The notes under the pieces: generated by a model | Seen by the model: only the letters and a program-made list of their open reading frames with translations | What the model was told of the DNA's origin: nothing | Database searches by the model: none | Position numbers and translations under genes: made by a program | Assembly: GCA_039818945.1 (NCBI GenBank) | Contig: JBCBSZ010000003.1 | Location: 1 to 64,000, forward strand | DNA from: JBCBSZ01 sp039818945 | GTDB taxonomy: Bacteria > Actinomycetota > Acidimicrobiia > Acidimicrobiales > Poriferisodalaceae | DNA length: 64,000 bases | Reading direction: 5' to 3' | In this document: positions 50,071 through 58,800 of the stretch, in pieces | Layout: every line of letters begins with the position of its first letter | Numbering within the stretch: the first letter of the stretch is position 1

Positions 50071-50616
50071 ATGTCGAGCTCGTCCGTCGTCGCGGTCCAC
50101 CTGAGCGCGGACCACACCTTCAGCAAGCCATCCGTCGACGAGATCGAGCTCGTCGCAGGGCTTGGGGTGGCGGGCGACGCCCACAGCGGCGCTCGCGTGC
50201 GGCACCGCTCGCGCGTCGCTCGCGACCCGGCTCAGCCGAACCTCCGGCAGGTGCACCTGATCCACGCCGAGCTCTTCGATCTGCTGGCCGAGGCCGGGCA
50301 CACCGTCGGGCCCGGTGACCTGGGCGAGAACGTCACGACGACCGGTGTCGACCTGCTCGGCCTCGCCACCGGCACGACCCTGGCGATCGGCGACGACGCG
50401 ATCGTGGCGGTCACGGGGCTCCGCAACCCGTGCCGCCAGATCGACGACTTCCGCCCCGGGTTGCTCGGGCAGGTGCTCCGTCGCGACGACGCCGGCGAGC
50501 TGGAACGGCTGGCCGGCGTCATGTCCGTCGTGGTGCGCGGCGGCGTCGTCCGCTCCGGCGACCCGATCGCCGTGTCGAGCCCTGCCGGCACCCGGCATCC
50601 GCTGGTCCGGGTCTGA
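50071..50616 (+). CDS. MOSC domain protein
   Basis: The 181-residue protein has the MOSC fold: GVAGDAHSGARVRHRSRVAR, LRQVHLIHAELFDLL, GPGDLGENVTTTGVDLLGLATGTTLAIG and the conserved Cys in LRNPCRQIDDF. MOSC proteins (YiiM-like) transfer sulfur or reduce N-hydroxylated compounds using molybdenum cofactor. It starts 3 nt after the kinase stop and is in the same operon, which is an unusual partner for a two-component system. Confidence 0.9.
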   Translation: MSSSSVVAVHLSADHTFSKPSVDEIELVAGLGVAGDAHSGARVRHRSRVARDPAQPNLRQVHLIHAELFDLLAEAGHTVGPGDLGENVTTTGVDLLGLATGTTLAIGDDAIVAVTGLRNPCRQIDDFRPGLLGQVLRRDDAGELERLAGVMSVVVRGGVVRSGDPIAVSSPAGTRHPLVRV

Positions 50617-50644
50617 GGCGCGCCGCCCGACCAAGCTGGGGTCC

Positions 50645-51280
50645 ATGGACCTCGATCACCCGCTCGGCCGCGTCCTCGACGACGCGGCGAACGGCATCTT
50701 CCCGCCGGCCGACGGCTCGGTCCGGGTCGTGCCACCCGGCGGACCCGGCGACATGGAGGCCATCGTCGAGCTGACCGGCACGGCCTGGGTCGCCACGGCG
50801 CTCCCCGAGGAGGAGGTGCTCGGGCCGGAGGTCGACGGCTTCGGCGGCGTGGTGCACCCCGACGTCCAGCGCCGGCTGGCCGGACCGAACGGCTGGATCG
50901 GCGCCCACGACATGACGCTCGTGCGCCGTGGGACCGGCGACGCCACCCTGCCCGCCCGTCCCGATCTCGCCGACCATCCGCGCATCGTCTTCGGCGGTCA
51001 CCACCGGCGCGTCGACCTCGTCCACGGCGACGAGCGAGGCGTCGTCGGGGTCGGACGGGGCCTGTGCGACCGGTGGGAGGTCGGCCTCGAGCTGGCCGAG
51101 GGCACCGCCGGAGGGCGTGGTCACGGGCGAGAGCTGGTGCGCCAGGCCGTCGGGCTCGTGCCCGAGGGCGAGTGGATCTTCGCCGAGATCGCGCCCGGCA
51201 ACGCGGCGTCCGTGCGGGCGTTCCTGGCCGTCGGGTTCGTGCCGATCGGCGCCCAGATCCGGTACCGGCCCGGCCGCTGA
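50645..51280 (+). CDS. GNAT-like acetyltransferase family protein
   Basis: The 211-residue protein ends in a GNAT-like core: GVVGVGRGLCDRWEVGLELAEGTAGGRGHGRELVRQAVGLVPEGEWIFAEIAPGNAASVRAFLAVGFVPIGAQIRY. The acetyl-CoA loop GGRGHGREL and the NAASVRAFLAVGF helix-strand end are visible. The N-terminal half is unlike common GNATs. CAAGCT (50632-50637) 7 nt before the ATG could be the -10. The substrate is unknown. Confidence 0.7.
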   Translation: MDLDHPLGRVLDDAANGIFPPADGSVRVVPPGGPGDMEAIVELTGTAWVATALPEEEVLGPEVDGFGGVVHPDVQRRLAGPNGWIGAHDMTLVRRGTGDATLPARPDLADHPRIVFGGHHRRVDLVHGDERGVVGVGRGLCDRWEVGLELAEGTAGGRGHGRELVRQAVGLVPEGEWIFAEIAPGNAASVRAFLAVGFVPIGAQIRYRPGR

Positions 51281-51283
51281 GGG

Positions 51284-52258
51284 TCAGGCGAACGCGTCGA
51301 CCCCGGTCAGCTCGGCCGACAGCGCCCACAACCGGTCGGCCTCGCCGTGGTCGATGGCGTGGTCGTCGACGCCGAGGAAGCGGGCGAACTGGCTGTCCGG
51401 GTCGGTGCGGTTCGCGACGTCGCAGTCCTCGCAGTAGACGCCGCCCATCCCGTCGAGCTGCGACGACGTGGCGGCCCAGACGCTCGTGGCGGCTCCCTGT
51501 TCGGGTGACTTGAACAGCTCGTTGACGTTGCCCTCCGCGTCGATCCAGCCGCGCTCGATCATCTCCTCCTTCGGGAGGTGCCGCTGCAGCGGGGTCATGA
51601 TCCCTCCGGGGTGGACAGCGAGGGCGCGGACCCCGTGCTCCTCGCCCCGGAGATCGAGGCCGACGGCGAACAGGGCGTTGGCGGTCTTGGCCTGCCCGTA
51701 GGCGGTCCACTTCTCGTAGTCCTGCTCGAACATCACGTCGGCCCACCGGATGGGCGACGCCTTGTGACCGGTGGAGCTGAGCGCCACCACCCGAGCGCCG
51801 CCGTCCGCGATGAGGGGCCAGATGCGGTTGGCGAGCGCGTAGTGGCCGAGGTGGTTGGTGGCGAACTGCGCCTCCCAGCCCGGGCCGACGCGGGTCTCCG
51901 GGCAGGCCATGATGGCCGCGTTGTTGATGAGCAGGTCGACCGGGCGGCCGGCGCTCACCAACCGGTCGGCGAAGGCGGCGACGCTGTCGAGGTCGGCCAG
52001 GTCGAGCGCGTCGACGGTCACGGAGCCGGGCTGGTCCCCCAGCTCCGCGAGGGCCTCGGCGGCGGCGTCGGGACGTCGGGCGGGCACGACGACGTCCGCG
52101 CCGGCCCCGGCGATGGCGCGGGTGGTCTCGAGGCCCAGGCCGGAGTACCCGCCGGTGATCACGGCCTGCCGGCCGCTCAGATCGGTGTCACCGAGCACCT
52201 CCGCGGGCGTCGACTCCCGCCCGAACCCCGATCCGATGGCCTGCTGTGGCGACGTCAT
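51284..52258 (-). CDS. SDR-family oxidoreductase (retinol-dehydrogenase/WWOX-like)
   Basis: The 324-residue protein has the cofactor motif TGGYSGLG, LINNAAIMACPETRVGPGWEAQFATNHLGHYALANRIWPL, catalytic YGQAK and VHPGGIMTPL. The length and NHLGHF-type motif fit the atypical long SDRs related to retinol dehydrogenases. TAGGTT (complement of 52265-52270) 6 nt before the ATG predicts a leaderless start. It follows the P450 gene by 42 nt on the same strand, so both may act on one lipid or terpenoid. Confidence 0.9.
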   Translation of the reverse strand: MTSPQQAIGSGFGRESTPAEVLGDTDLSGRQAVITGGYSGLGLETTRAIAGAGADVVVPARRPDAAAEALAELGDQPGSVTVDALDLADLDSVAAFADRLVSAGRPVDLLINNAAIMACPETRVGPGWEAQFATNHLGHYALANRIWPLIADGGARVVALSSTGHKASPIRWADVMFEQDYEKWTAYGQAKTANALFAVGLDLRGEEHGVRALAVHPGGIMTPLQRHLPKEEMIERGWIDAEGNVNELFKSPEQGAATSVWAATSSQLDGMGGVYCEDCDVANRTDPDSQFARFLGVDDHAIDHGEADRLWALSAELTGVDAFA

Positions 52259-52264
52259 GCCCGC

Positions 52265-52270
52265 AACCTA
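52265..52270 (-). promoter_or_regulatory. -10 box TAGGTT of SDR gene
   Basis: The box lies 6 nt before the ATG at 52258. Confidence 0.5.
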
Positions 52271-52300
52271 CCGGCGGGCACGACGTCGCGGGAGGGCCGC

Positions 52301-53518
52301 CTACGAGAGGTTCGGGCCGGTCGGGAAGGTCACCGGGAGGTGGCGAGGGCCACGCACCTGACCCCCCGCCCACGTCACGGCGTCGGGGTCCTCGAGCTCG
52401 AACTCCGGCACCTGGGCGAGGAACTCCTCGATGGCGACCTGCATCTCCATGCGGGCCAGGTTCGAGCCGAGGCAACGGTGCAGGCCCACCCCGAACGCGA
52501 TGTGGCGGTTGACCGGCCGGTCGATGATCACCGACTCCGGGTCGTCGAAGACCTCGGGGTCGCGGTTGGCCGCCGGGAACGACAGCAGCACCCGGTCGCC
52601 CTCGGCGACGGGGCAGCCGGCGATCTCGGTGTCCTCGCGGGCCAGGCGGGCCATCGTGACCGGTGAGTAGGCCCGGAGGAACTCCTCGATGGCGACGGGG
52701 ATGAGGTCGGGGTTCTCGACCAGGCGGCGCCGGTCCTCCGCGTGTGCAGCGAGGTGCCACAGCGCCGAGCCGATGCTGCTCCACGTGGTGTCGATGCCGG
52801 CGATGAGCATCAGCCCGATGTTGCCCCTGATGACGTGCATCGGCACCGGCTCGCCGTCGGGCTCGGCCTGCAGGAGGAACGAGATGAGGTGGTCGTCGGG
52901 CTCGGCCCGCTTCCGCTCGATCTCGGCGAGGAAGAACTGCTCGATGATCACCCGGTACTTCTCGCGGATCTCGGCGTCCTTGCTGCCGAGCTCGAGCACG
53001 CCCTGCACCCACTCGGTGAACTCGTCGGACATGTCGGGGTCGATGCCCAGGATCTCGGCGATCACCCGCGGCGGGATCTGCCGCGCGTAGCCCTCGGCGG
53101 CGTCGGCCCGCCCGTCCTCGATGAACCCGGCGATGAGGCGGCGGCAGAGCTCGCGGGTGGGCTCGCGGTAGCGCTCGATCGCCTTCGGCGAGAAGAACGG
53201 GAGCATGAGCCGGCGCTCGGGCGTGTGGTCGGGCGGGTCGGAGCTGATGATCGACCGGATCCGGTTCCCGACCGCGTCGTAGTTCGGCGGGATGTGCACG
53301 ACGCTGACCTCGACCGACGAGAAGTGGTCGACGTCGTGCGCCACCGCCGAGACGGTCTCGAACGTCGTCGGCATGTGCGACCCACCCCAGCGCTCCGTGT
53401 GCGGCACCGGGCACTCCGACCGCAGCCCCTGCCAGACCGGGTACGGATCGCGGACGAAGTCCTCGTCGAAGATGTCGTAGTCGTCGGTCCAGTCACCGAC
53501 CGGTTCCGTGGTCGCCAT
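52301..53518 (-). CDS. Cytochrome P450
   Basis: The 405-residue soluble P450 has the I-helix AGIDTTWSS (acid-alcohol pair Asp-Thr), the ExxR motif in EEFLRAYSP, and the heme loop FGVGLHRCLGSNLAR with the Cys ligand. Motifs resemble actinobacterial CYP families acting on steroids, terpenes or fatty acids. ATG 53518 is preceded by GGGGAGGGG at 5-6 nt, which fixes the start over an upstream codon. No ferredoxin gene is adjacent. Confidence 0.95.
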   Translation of the reverse strand: MATTEPVGDWTDDYDIFDEDFVRDPYPVWQGLRSECPVPHTERWGGSHMPTTFETVSAVAHDVDHFSSVEVSVVHIPPNYDAVGNRIRSIISSDPPDHTPERRLMLPFFSPKAIERYREPTRELCRRLIAGFIEDGRADAAEGYARQIPPRVIAEILGIDPDMSDEFTEWVQGVLELGSKDAEIREKYRVIIEQFFLAEIERKRAEPDDHLISFLLQAEPDGEPVPMHVIRGNIGLMLIAGIDTTWSSIGSALWHLAAHAEDRRRLVENPDLIPVAIEEFLRAYSPVTMARLAREDTEIAGCPVAEGDRVLLSFPAANRDPEVFDDPESVIIDRPVNRHIAFGVGLHRCLGSNLARMEMQVAIEEFLAQVPEFELEDPDAVTWAGGQVRGPRHLPVTFPTGPNLS

Positions 53519-53694
53519 GGGTCCCCTCCCCCTGTGCACCAGACGGTACGCGAGGCGGCGCTACCGTGCCTCAGCGGGCGTGCGGGGTGACTCGAGCCGC
53601 GTCCCGTCCCCGGCCGGGCGCGGTTCGGCCGGACGACGGACGATGTTGACCTCGTGTTCAGGTCGGCGCTCCGGCGGGGACCGGACGCCGCCCC

Positions 53695-53700
53695 TAGCCT
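53695..53700 (+). promoter_or_regulatory. -10 box TAGCCT of unknown protein gene
   Basis: The box lies 6 nt before GTG 53707; leaderless start predicted. Confidence 0.45.
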
Positions 53701-53706
53701 GCCGAC

Positions 53707-54198
53707 GTGACGTACAAGGACGCGTTCGGGACCGAGGACTGGCAGCGGGTTCGGAGCTCGCCGTGGGTCGTGGCCATCGCCATCGTCGCCGCGGACCGAA
53801 GCGGCATCGCAGCCACCGGCCGTGAGCTGGAGGCACTCCGGCGGGCCGTCGCGGAGACCGACGCCCACGGCTCGCCCAACGACCTGATCCGTGCGGTGGC
53901 CGACGACGTCACCGCCGACCGGACCGCCGGCGAGGCCGATCCCGTCGGGATGCTGAAGGGGGCGGACAGCCTCGTGGACGCGGCGCTGGAGCATTGCCGC
54001 TCGGTCGTGGCCATCCTCGACGGCGTCGCCGAGCCGACCGAGGCCGCCGACTACTGTGCCTGGTTGCTCGGCCTGGCCGAACAGGTGGCTGCTGCCTCGA
54101 AGGAGGGAGGCTTCCTCGGGATCGGTGGCACCCAGGTGTCGGCCGCCGAGCAGGCGACGCTCGACGCCCTCGCAGTCGCTCTGGGCGTCGAGCGCTGA
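53707..54198 (+). CDS. Uncharacterised helical protein
   Basis: The 163-residue protein is mostly helical with no signal peptide. It begins TYKDAFGTEDWQRVRSSPWVVAIAIVAADRSGIAATGRELEALRRAV and ends GGTQVSAAEQATLDALAVALGV. The GGFLGIGGTQVSAAEQATLDALA segment looks like a conserved family end that I have seen in unannotated actinobacterial proteins. No catalytic motif is visible and I do not assign a function. A TAGCCT box 6 nt upstream supports the GTG start. The following 166 nt to the MerR stop hold no gene I can see. Confidence 0.7.
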   Translation: MTYKDAFGTEDWQRVRSSPWVVAIAIVAADRSGIAATGRELEALRRAVAETDAHGSPNDLIRAVADDVTADRTAGEADPVGMLKGADSLVDAALEHCRSVVAILDGVAEPTEAADYCAWLLGLAEQVAAASKEGGFLGIGGTQVSAAEQATLDALAVALGVER

Positions 54199-54364
54199 AC
54201 GCCCTCGGGCACCGCAGCATCAGCGCAACGGGACCCGCTCGACGACGGTGGGGCGGATCCAGATCGTGGCGGTCGATGCTCGGTCCGGCCAGCACCATCT
54301 CTGACCTCAGCCGCGTTGGCCCGTGATCCGGCACCCCCACGCTGTGCTCGGACAGTGACGAGCG

Positions 54365-54724
54365 TCAGCCGGTGCGTCGGGCCCGTTCGGCGGCGGTGAG
54401 GACGTCGACGAGCACCGAGCGGGCGTCCGCGAGCGCGGCGAGGTCGTCGTCGACGCGCTCGATCTCCTCGCCGAGGCGTCGTTCGAGGTGGCCGTTGCGG
54501 TCGTCGGGCCCCGACTCGAGGCACGGGAGCAGCTCCCCGATCGTGCGGACGTTGAGCCCGCCGGCCAGGAGCATCCGGATGGTCCGCACCCGCTCGACGG
54601 CCGACTCGTCGAAGACCCGCTGGCCGGCGTCGGTCCTCGTTGCATCGAGCAGCCCCCTGGCCTCGTAGTGGCGGATCGACCGCACCGACGCGCCGGTCCG
54701 GTCGGCCAGCTCACCGATCCGCAT
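54365..54724 (-). CDS. MerR-family regulator
   Basis: The 119-residue protein has the MerR winged helix MRIGELADRTGASVRSIRHYEARGLLDATRT at the N-terminus, then VERVRTIRMLLAGGLNVRTIGELLPCLESG and a coiled-coil dimer helix. The short C-terminus lacks a metal-binding Cys array; one Cys (LLPCLES) precedes the coiled coil. It diverges from a VOC gene across a promoter with a palindrome in a long spacer, and likely activates that gene. The ligand is unknown. Confidence 0.9.
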   Translation of the reverse strand: MRIGELADRTGASVRSIRHYEARGLLDATRTDAGQRVFDESAVERVRTIRMLLAGGLNVRTIGELLPCLESGPDDRNGHLERRLGEEIERVDDDLAALADARSVLVDVLTAAERARRTG

Positions 54725-54746
54725 GTCGCCCGTGCCTCCCCATCCC

Positions 54747-54778
54747 TTGCCCCTCACATGAATGTCAGCTCTTAGGGT
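54747..54778 (+). promoter_or_regulatory. MerR-type promoter with operator in a 19-20-bp spacer
   Basis: The -35-like TTGCCC (54747-54752) and the -10-like TTAGGG/TAGGGT (54772-54778) are separated by 19-20 bp, longer than usual. The spacer holds the near-palindrome CTCACAT-GA-ATGTCAG (54753-54768). This is the layout that MerR proteins twist to activate. The -10 lies 7 nt before the VOC start. Confidence 0.6.
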
Positions 54779-54785
54779 GCCAGCC

Positions 54786-55247
54786 ATGACCGACACCGCA
54801 CACTCCCCGGTGCACCAGCTGCGCATCGTCGTCGAGGCCGACGACCACGCCGAGGCCGTCGCGTTCTTCCGCGACGTCCTCGGGCTCCCCGAGCAGGCCG
54901 CCTTCGAGGGCGACGGCGACGCCAAGGTCGTGATCCTCGACGCGGGCCGAGCCACCCTGGAGCTGGCGAACCCCGCCCAGGCCGAGCTCATCGACCAGGT
55001 CGAGGTCGGCCGCCGGGTGGCGCCGCCCATCCGGTTGGCCTTCGAGGTCGACGACGCCGCCGCCACGACGCAACGGCTCGAGGAGGGCGGGGCCGAGATC
55101 ATCGCCGAGCCGCGGATCACGCCGTGGCAGTCACTGAACGCTCGGCTCTCGGCGCCGGCCGGGCTCCAGATCACCCTCTTCCAGGAGACGCTCAGCGCCG
55201 AGGAGCGGGCCACACGGGACGGCTTCGGCACCAGCTCGACCCGCTGA
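54786..55247 (+). CDS. VOC/glyoxalase superfamily protein
   Basis: The 153-residue protein has two beta-alpha-beta-beta-beta units: QLRIVVEADDHAEAVAFFRDVLGLPEQAAFEGDGDAKVVILDAGRATLELA, and RLAFEVDDAAATTQRLEEGGAEIIAEPRITPW with the closing LQITLFQE. His and Glu positions fit a metal-dependent dioxygenase, isomerase or resistance protein. Control by a divergent MerR suggests inducible detoxification. A TAGGGT box 7 nt before the ATG fits a leaderless start. Confidence 0.85.
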   Translation: MTDTAHSPVHQLRIVVEADDHAEAVAFFRDVLGLPEQAAFEGDGDAKVVILDAGRATLELANPAQAELIDQVEVGRRVAPPIRLAFEVDDAAATTQRLEEGGAEIIAEPRITPWQSLNARLSAPAGLQITLFQETLSAEERATRDGFGTSSTR

Positions 55248-55335
55248 CCCGCGACGACGGGGAACTCCCCGATGCCGGTGACCGGGAGCCGACGGACGAT
55301 CCCTCCCAGCGATCCGGTACAGGAGGTCCGCCGTC

Positions 55336-55824
55336 ATGAGCATCACGAGTTGGGCGGCCGTGGCCGTCGCCCCCATCGCCCTCGCGATCCCGTCGCCATC
55401 GTCGGGGGTCGAGGCGCCCGTGTTCGTCCCCGGGCCGGTGGCCGACCTGCAGCTCCCGAGCGGCTTCCTCCGCGAGGGGTATGCGCTGGAGGTCGTGGCC
55501 GACGACTCCCACGGCTCGCGCCGCGTCCCGATCGTCGAGCAGTCCCTCCGGGTCGACGGCCCCGACGGCTGGTGGGGCACCTTCGAGTGGACCGGCGCTC
55601 CCGGCCCGCACGCCTGGGTCGACCTGTACCTCCCCGAGGGCGAGTTCGTCCTGCGGCTCGAGGTCACCGACCAGCTCGGCCGCACCGACGCCGACTCCGA
55701 GACCGTGGTCGTGGTCGGCGACGACCTCGACCCCCCGCTGCGGCCGACGCTCGAGCGCCGAGCGACGACTCGACCCGGGCAGCGCTGCGGCCTCGAAGTC
55801 GACCGCGCCCCGTGCGTAGCGTGA
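55336..55824 (+). CDS. Small secreted beta-sandwich (PKD-like) protein
   Basis: The 162-residue protein has a signal-peptide-like N-terminus (MSITSWAAVAVAPIALAIPSPSSG). One beta-rich domain follows: SRRVPIVEQSLRVDGPDGWWGTFEWTGAPGPHAWVDLYLPEGEFVLRLEVTDQLGRTDADSETVVVVGDD, with the FxLRLEVTD pattern of PKD/Ig-like folds. AGGAGG lies 9 nt before the ATG, which supports a real gene. The tail (ERRATTRPGQRC) has no clear domain. The function is unknown; it lies upstream of an alpha-mannosidase and may bind glycans. Confidence 0.6.
   Translation: MSITSWAAVAVAPIALAIPSPSSGVEAPVFVPGPVADLQLPSGFLREGYALEVVADDSHGSRRVPIVEQSLRVDGPDGWWGTFEWTGAPGPHAWVDLYLPEGEFVLRLEVTDQLGRTDADSETVVVVGDDLDPPLRPTLERRATTRPGQRCGLEVDRAPCVA
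55817..55822 (+). promoter_or_regulatory. -10 box TAGCGT before leader ORF of GH38 gene
   Basis: The box lies 6 nt before ATG 55829, overlapping the end of the preceding gene. It matches the leaderless start signal seen elsewhere in the window. Confidence 0.4.
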
Positions 55825-55828
55825 GCCC

Positions 55829-55876
55829 ATGCACCGGAACGCCGCACGCCGCCCTCAGCCCGGGCGGACACCGTGA
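55829..55876 (+). CDS. Putative 15-residue leader peptide overlapping the GH38 start
   Basis: ATG 55829 opens the peptide MHRNAARRPQPGRTP, whose TGA stop (55874-55876) overlaps the GTG start of the mannosidase (GTGA). A TAGCGT box 6 nt upstream would put the 5' end of the mRNA at this ATG. The peptide is rich in Arg and Pro. Translation here would bring ribosomes to the mannosidase start, which has no ribosome binding site of its own. It is short, so chance cannot be excluded. Confidence 0.4.
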   Translation: MHRNAARRPQPGRTP

Positions 55877-58800
55877 CCCCGGAGGAGGTCCGTCTGCTCG
55901 AGGCTCGGATCGAGCGGGCCGAGTGGGACCGCATCTTCCCGGCCCTCCACACGCCGACGGTGCCGCTCGCGGTGTCGGCCCTCCACATCGCGGGCGAGCC
56001 GGTACCGGTCGAGGTGGCACGCGCCGGCCGGTACGAGCCCTTCGCCGTCGGCGACACGTGGGGGCCGCCGTGGGGCACGACCTGGTTCCGCTTCGACGGT
56101 GTCGTGCCGGAGGCCTGGCCGCCGGGGCCGGTCGAGGCCGTGATCGCGTTCGGGGCGTCGGGCGGATCGAACCTCGGCGGACCCGGCTTCACCGCGGAGG
56201 CCCTCGTGTGGGGCGAGGACGGACCGGTCCAGGGGTTGCACCCCGACCACCAGGCGGTCCGGCTCGACGCCGGGCCGGGCGACGCCGTGTCCCTGCTGGT
56301 CGAGGCGGCTGCGAACCCGGACCTCAGTCGCGGCTTCGCGCCGACAACCCTGGGCGACCGGTCGACGGCTCCCCCTGGCCTGCTCTATCGCCTCGCCCGG
56401 GCCGAGCTGGGGCGAGCCCGACCCGAGGTGCGCGAGCTGCGGCTCGACGTCCAGGTGCTGCGCGACCTCATGGGCCGACTCGACCTGGGCGATCCCCGCC
56501 GGCACGAGATCCTGCGCGCCCTCGTGCGGGCCCTCGATGCGCTCGACCCCGACGACGTCGTCGCGACCGCCGGGCCGGCCCGCACGGAGCTGGCCGACGT
56601 GCTCGCCGCCCCGGCACACGCCAGCGCCCACCGGGTCGTCGCCGTCGGCCACGCCCACATCGACACCGCCTGGCTGTGGCCGCTGCGAGAGACCGTCAGG
56701 AAGTGCGCACGGACCTTCTCCACGGCCGTGCAGCTCCTCGACGAGCACCCCGACCACCGCTTCGCCTGCTCACAGGCCCAGCAGTACGCCTGGATCGAGG
56801 AGCGGTACCCGAAGCTGTTCGAGCGGATCCGCGCGCAGGTCGCGGCCGGGCGGTTCGTCCCGGTCGGGGGGATGTGGGTCGAGGCGGACACCAACCTGCC
56901 CTCCGGCGAGTCGCTCGTGCGCCAGCTCGTCCACGGGCAGCGCTACTTCCTCGACCGATTCGGCGTCGAGTGCCGCCAGGGGTGGCTGCCCGACGTGTTC
57001 GGCTATCCCGCCTCCCTGCCGCAGGTGCTCCGCCAGGCGGGCATCGAGCACTTCGTCACCCAGAAGCTGAGCTGGAACGAGCGCAACCGGATGCCCCACC
57101 ACACCTTCGAGTGGGAGGGCCTCGACGGCAGCCGGGTGCGCACCCACTTCCCGCCGGTCGACACCTACAACGCCGTGCTGCTGCCCTCCGAACAGATCGA
57201 CGCCGCCCGACGGTTCCGCGACCACGGGCGGACCCGGTACTCGCTCTGCCCCTTCGGTCACGGCGACGGCGGCGGCGGCCCGACGCGCGACATGGTCGAC
57301 CGGGCCCGCCGCATGGCGGACCTCGAAGGCCTCCCCCGGGTGAACGTCGAGACCCCGGCCGACTTCTTCGCCCACTCCGAGGCGGACGACCCGCACCCGC
57401 CGGTGTGGGTGGGCGAGCTGTACCTCGAGAAGCACCGCGGCACCTACACCACGCAGGCCGCGACGAAGGCGCGGAACCGGTCAGCGGAGTTGACCCTGCG
57501 AGAGGCCGAGCTGTGGTCCGCCGCAGCGGCGCTCGACGGCGCTCCGTGGCCGGCCGACGAGCTCGACCGATGGTGGAAGGAGGCGCTCACCCAGCAGTTC
57601 CACGACGTGCTGCCCGGCTCGAGCATCGCCTGGGTGCACCGTGAGGCCGAGGAGGCACTCGGTCGCGTGGTCGCCGGTGCCGGGAGGTTGCGCGACGAGG
57701 CGCTCGGCCAGCTGACGGGCGCGCCGGGCGATGGCGCCGTGCTCGCGAACGCGCTCACCCACGGACGGTCGGAGGTCGTCGAGGTGCCCGCCGGGCTCGA
57801 CCTCGACGGCGACGGACCCCGGCAGCAGCTCGCCGACGGCCGCGTCGCCGCCCAGGTCGAGGTGCCCGGTCTCGGTCTGGCGCCGGCGGTGGCCCGCGAC
57901 CCCGGCGACGAGGTGCACGTGGCCGCGGGCACGATGAGCAACAGCGCGCTGAGCATCACCTGGGGGGAGGACGGACTGCTCTCCTCGGTGTACGACCGGG
58001 TCGCCGATCGCGAGGTCCTGTCCGGTCCGGGCAACGTGCTCCAGCTCTTCCCCGACCACCCTGCGGCGTACGACGCCTGGGACATCGACGGCCTCGACGA
58101 GCAACGGATGACCGAGCTGTGCGAGGTCGATGCGATCGCCGTGATCGAGCACGGACCGTTGGTCGGTCGGGTCCGCATCGAGCGGAGCTTCGGAGCGAGC
58201 CACATCGTGCAGGACCTGGTGCTCCGCGCCGGGAGTCGCCGGATCGACCTCGAGACCAGCGTCGACTGGCACGAGCACGACGTGCTGCTGAAGGCGGCGT
58301 TCCCGGTGGCGGTGCGCGCGGCGAGCGCTCGCTACGAGGTCCAGTTCGGTCACGTGGACCGGCCGACCCACCGCAACACGAGCTGGGACGAGGCCCGCTT
58401 CGAGGTCTGCGCGCACAGCTGGGTCGACCTGGCCGAGCCCGACTACGGGGTCGCGCTGCTCAACGACGCGAAGTACGGCCACGACGTCCTCGGCGACGTC
58501 ATGCGCCTTTCGCTGCTGCGCGCCCCCCGCTTCCCGGACCCGTCGGCCGATCGGGGCCGGCACCGCTTCACCTACTCGCTGCTCCCCCACGTCGGCGACT
58601 GGCGGGCCGGCGACGTCGTCGCCGAGGCGCACCGGCTCAACCTCCCGGTGAGGACCGCGCCGGGCACGCTGCACGGTGGGCCGAGATCGATCGTCGAGAT
58701 CGACCACCCCGGCGTCGTCGTCTCCGCCGTGAAGCTGGCCGACGACGGCAGCGGCGATCTGGTGGTCCGCCTCCACGAGGCCTGGGGTCAGCGGAGCCGG

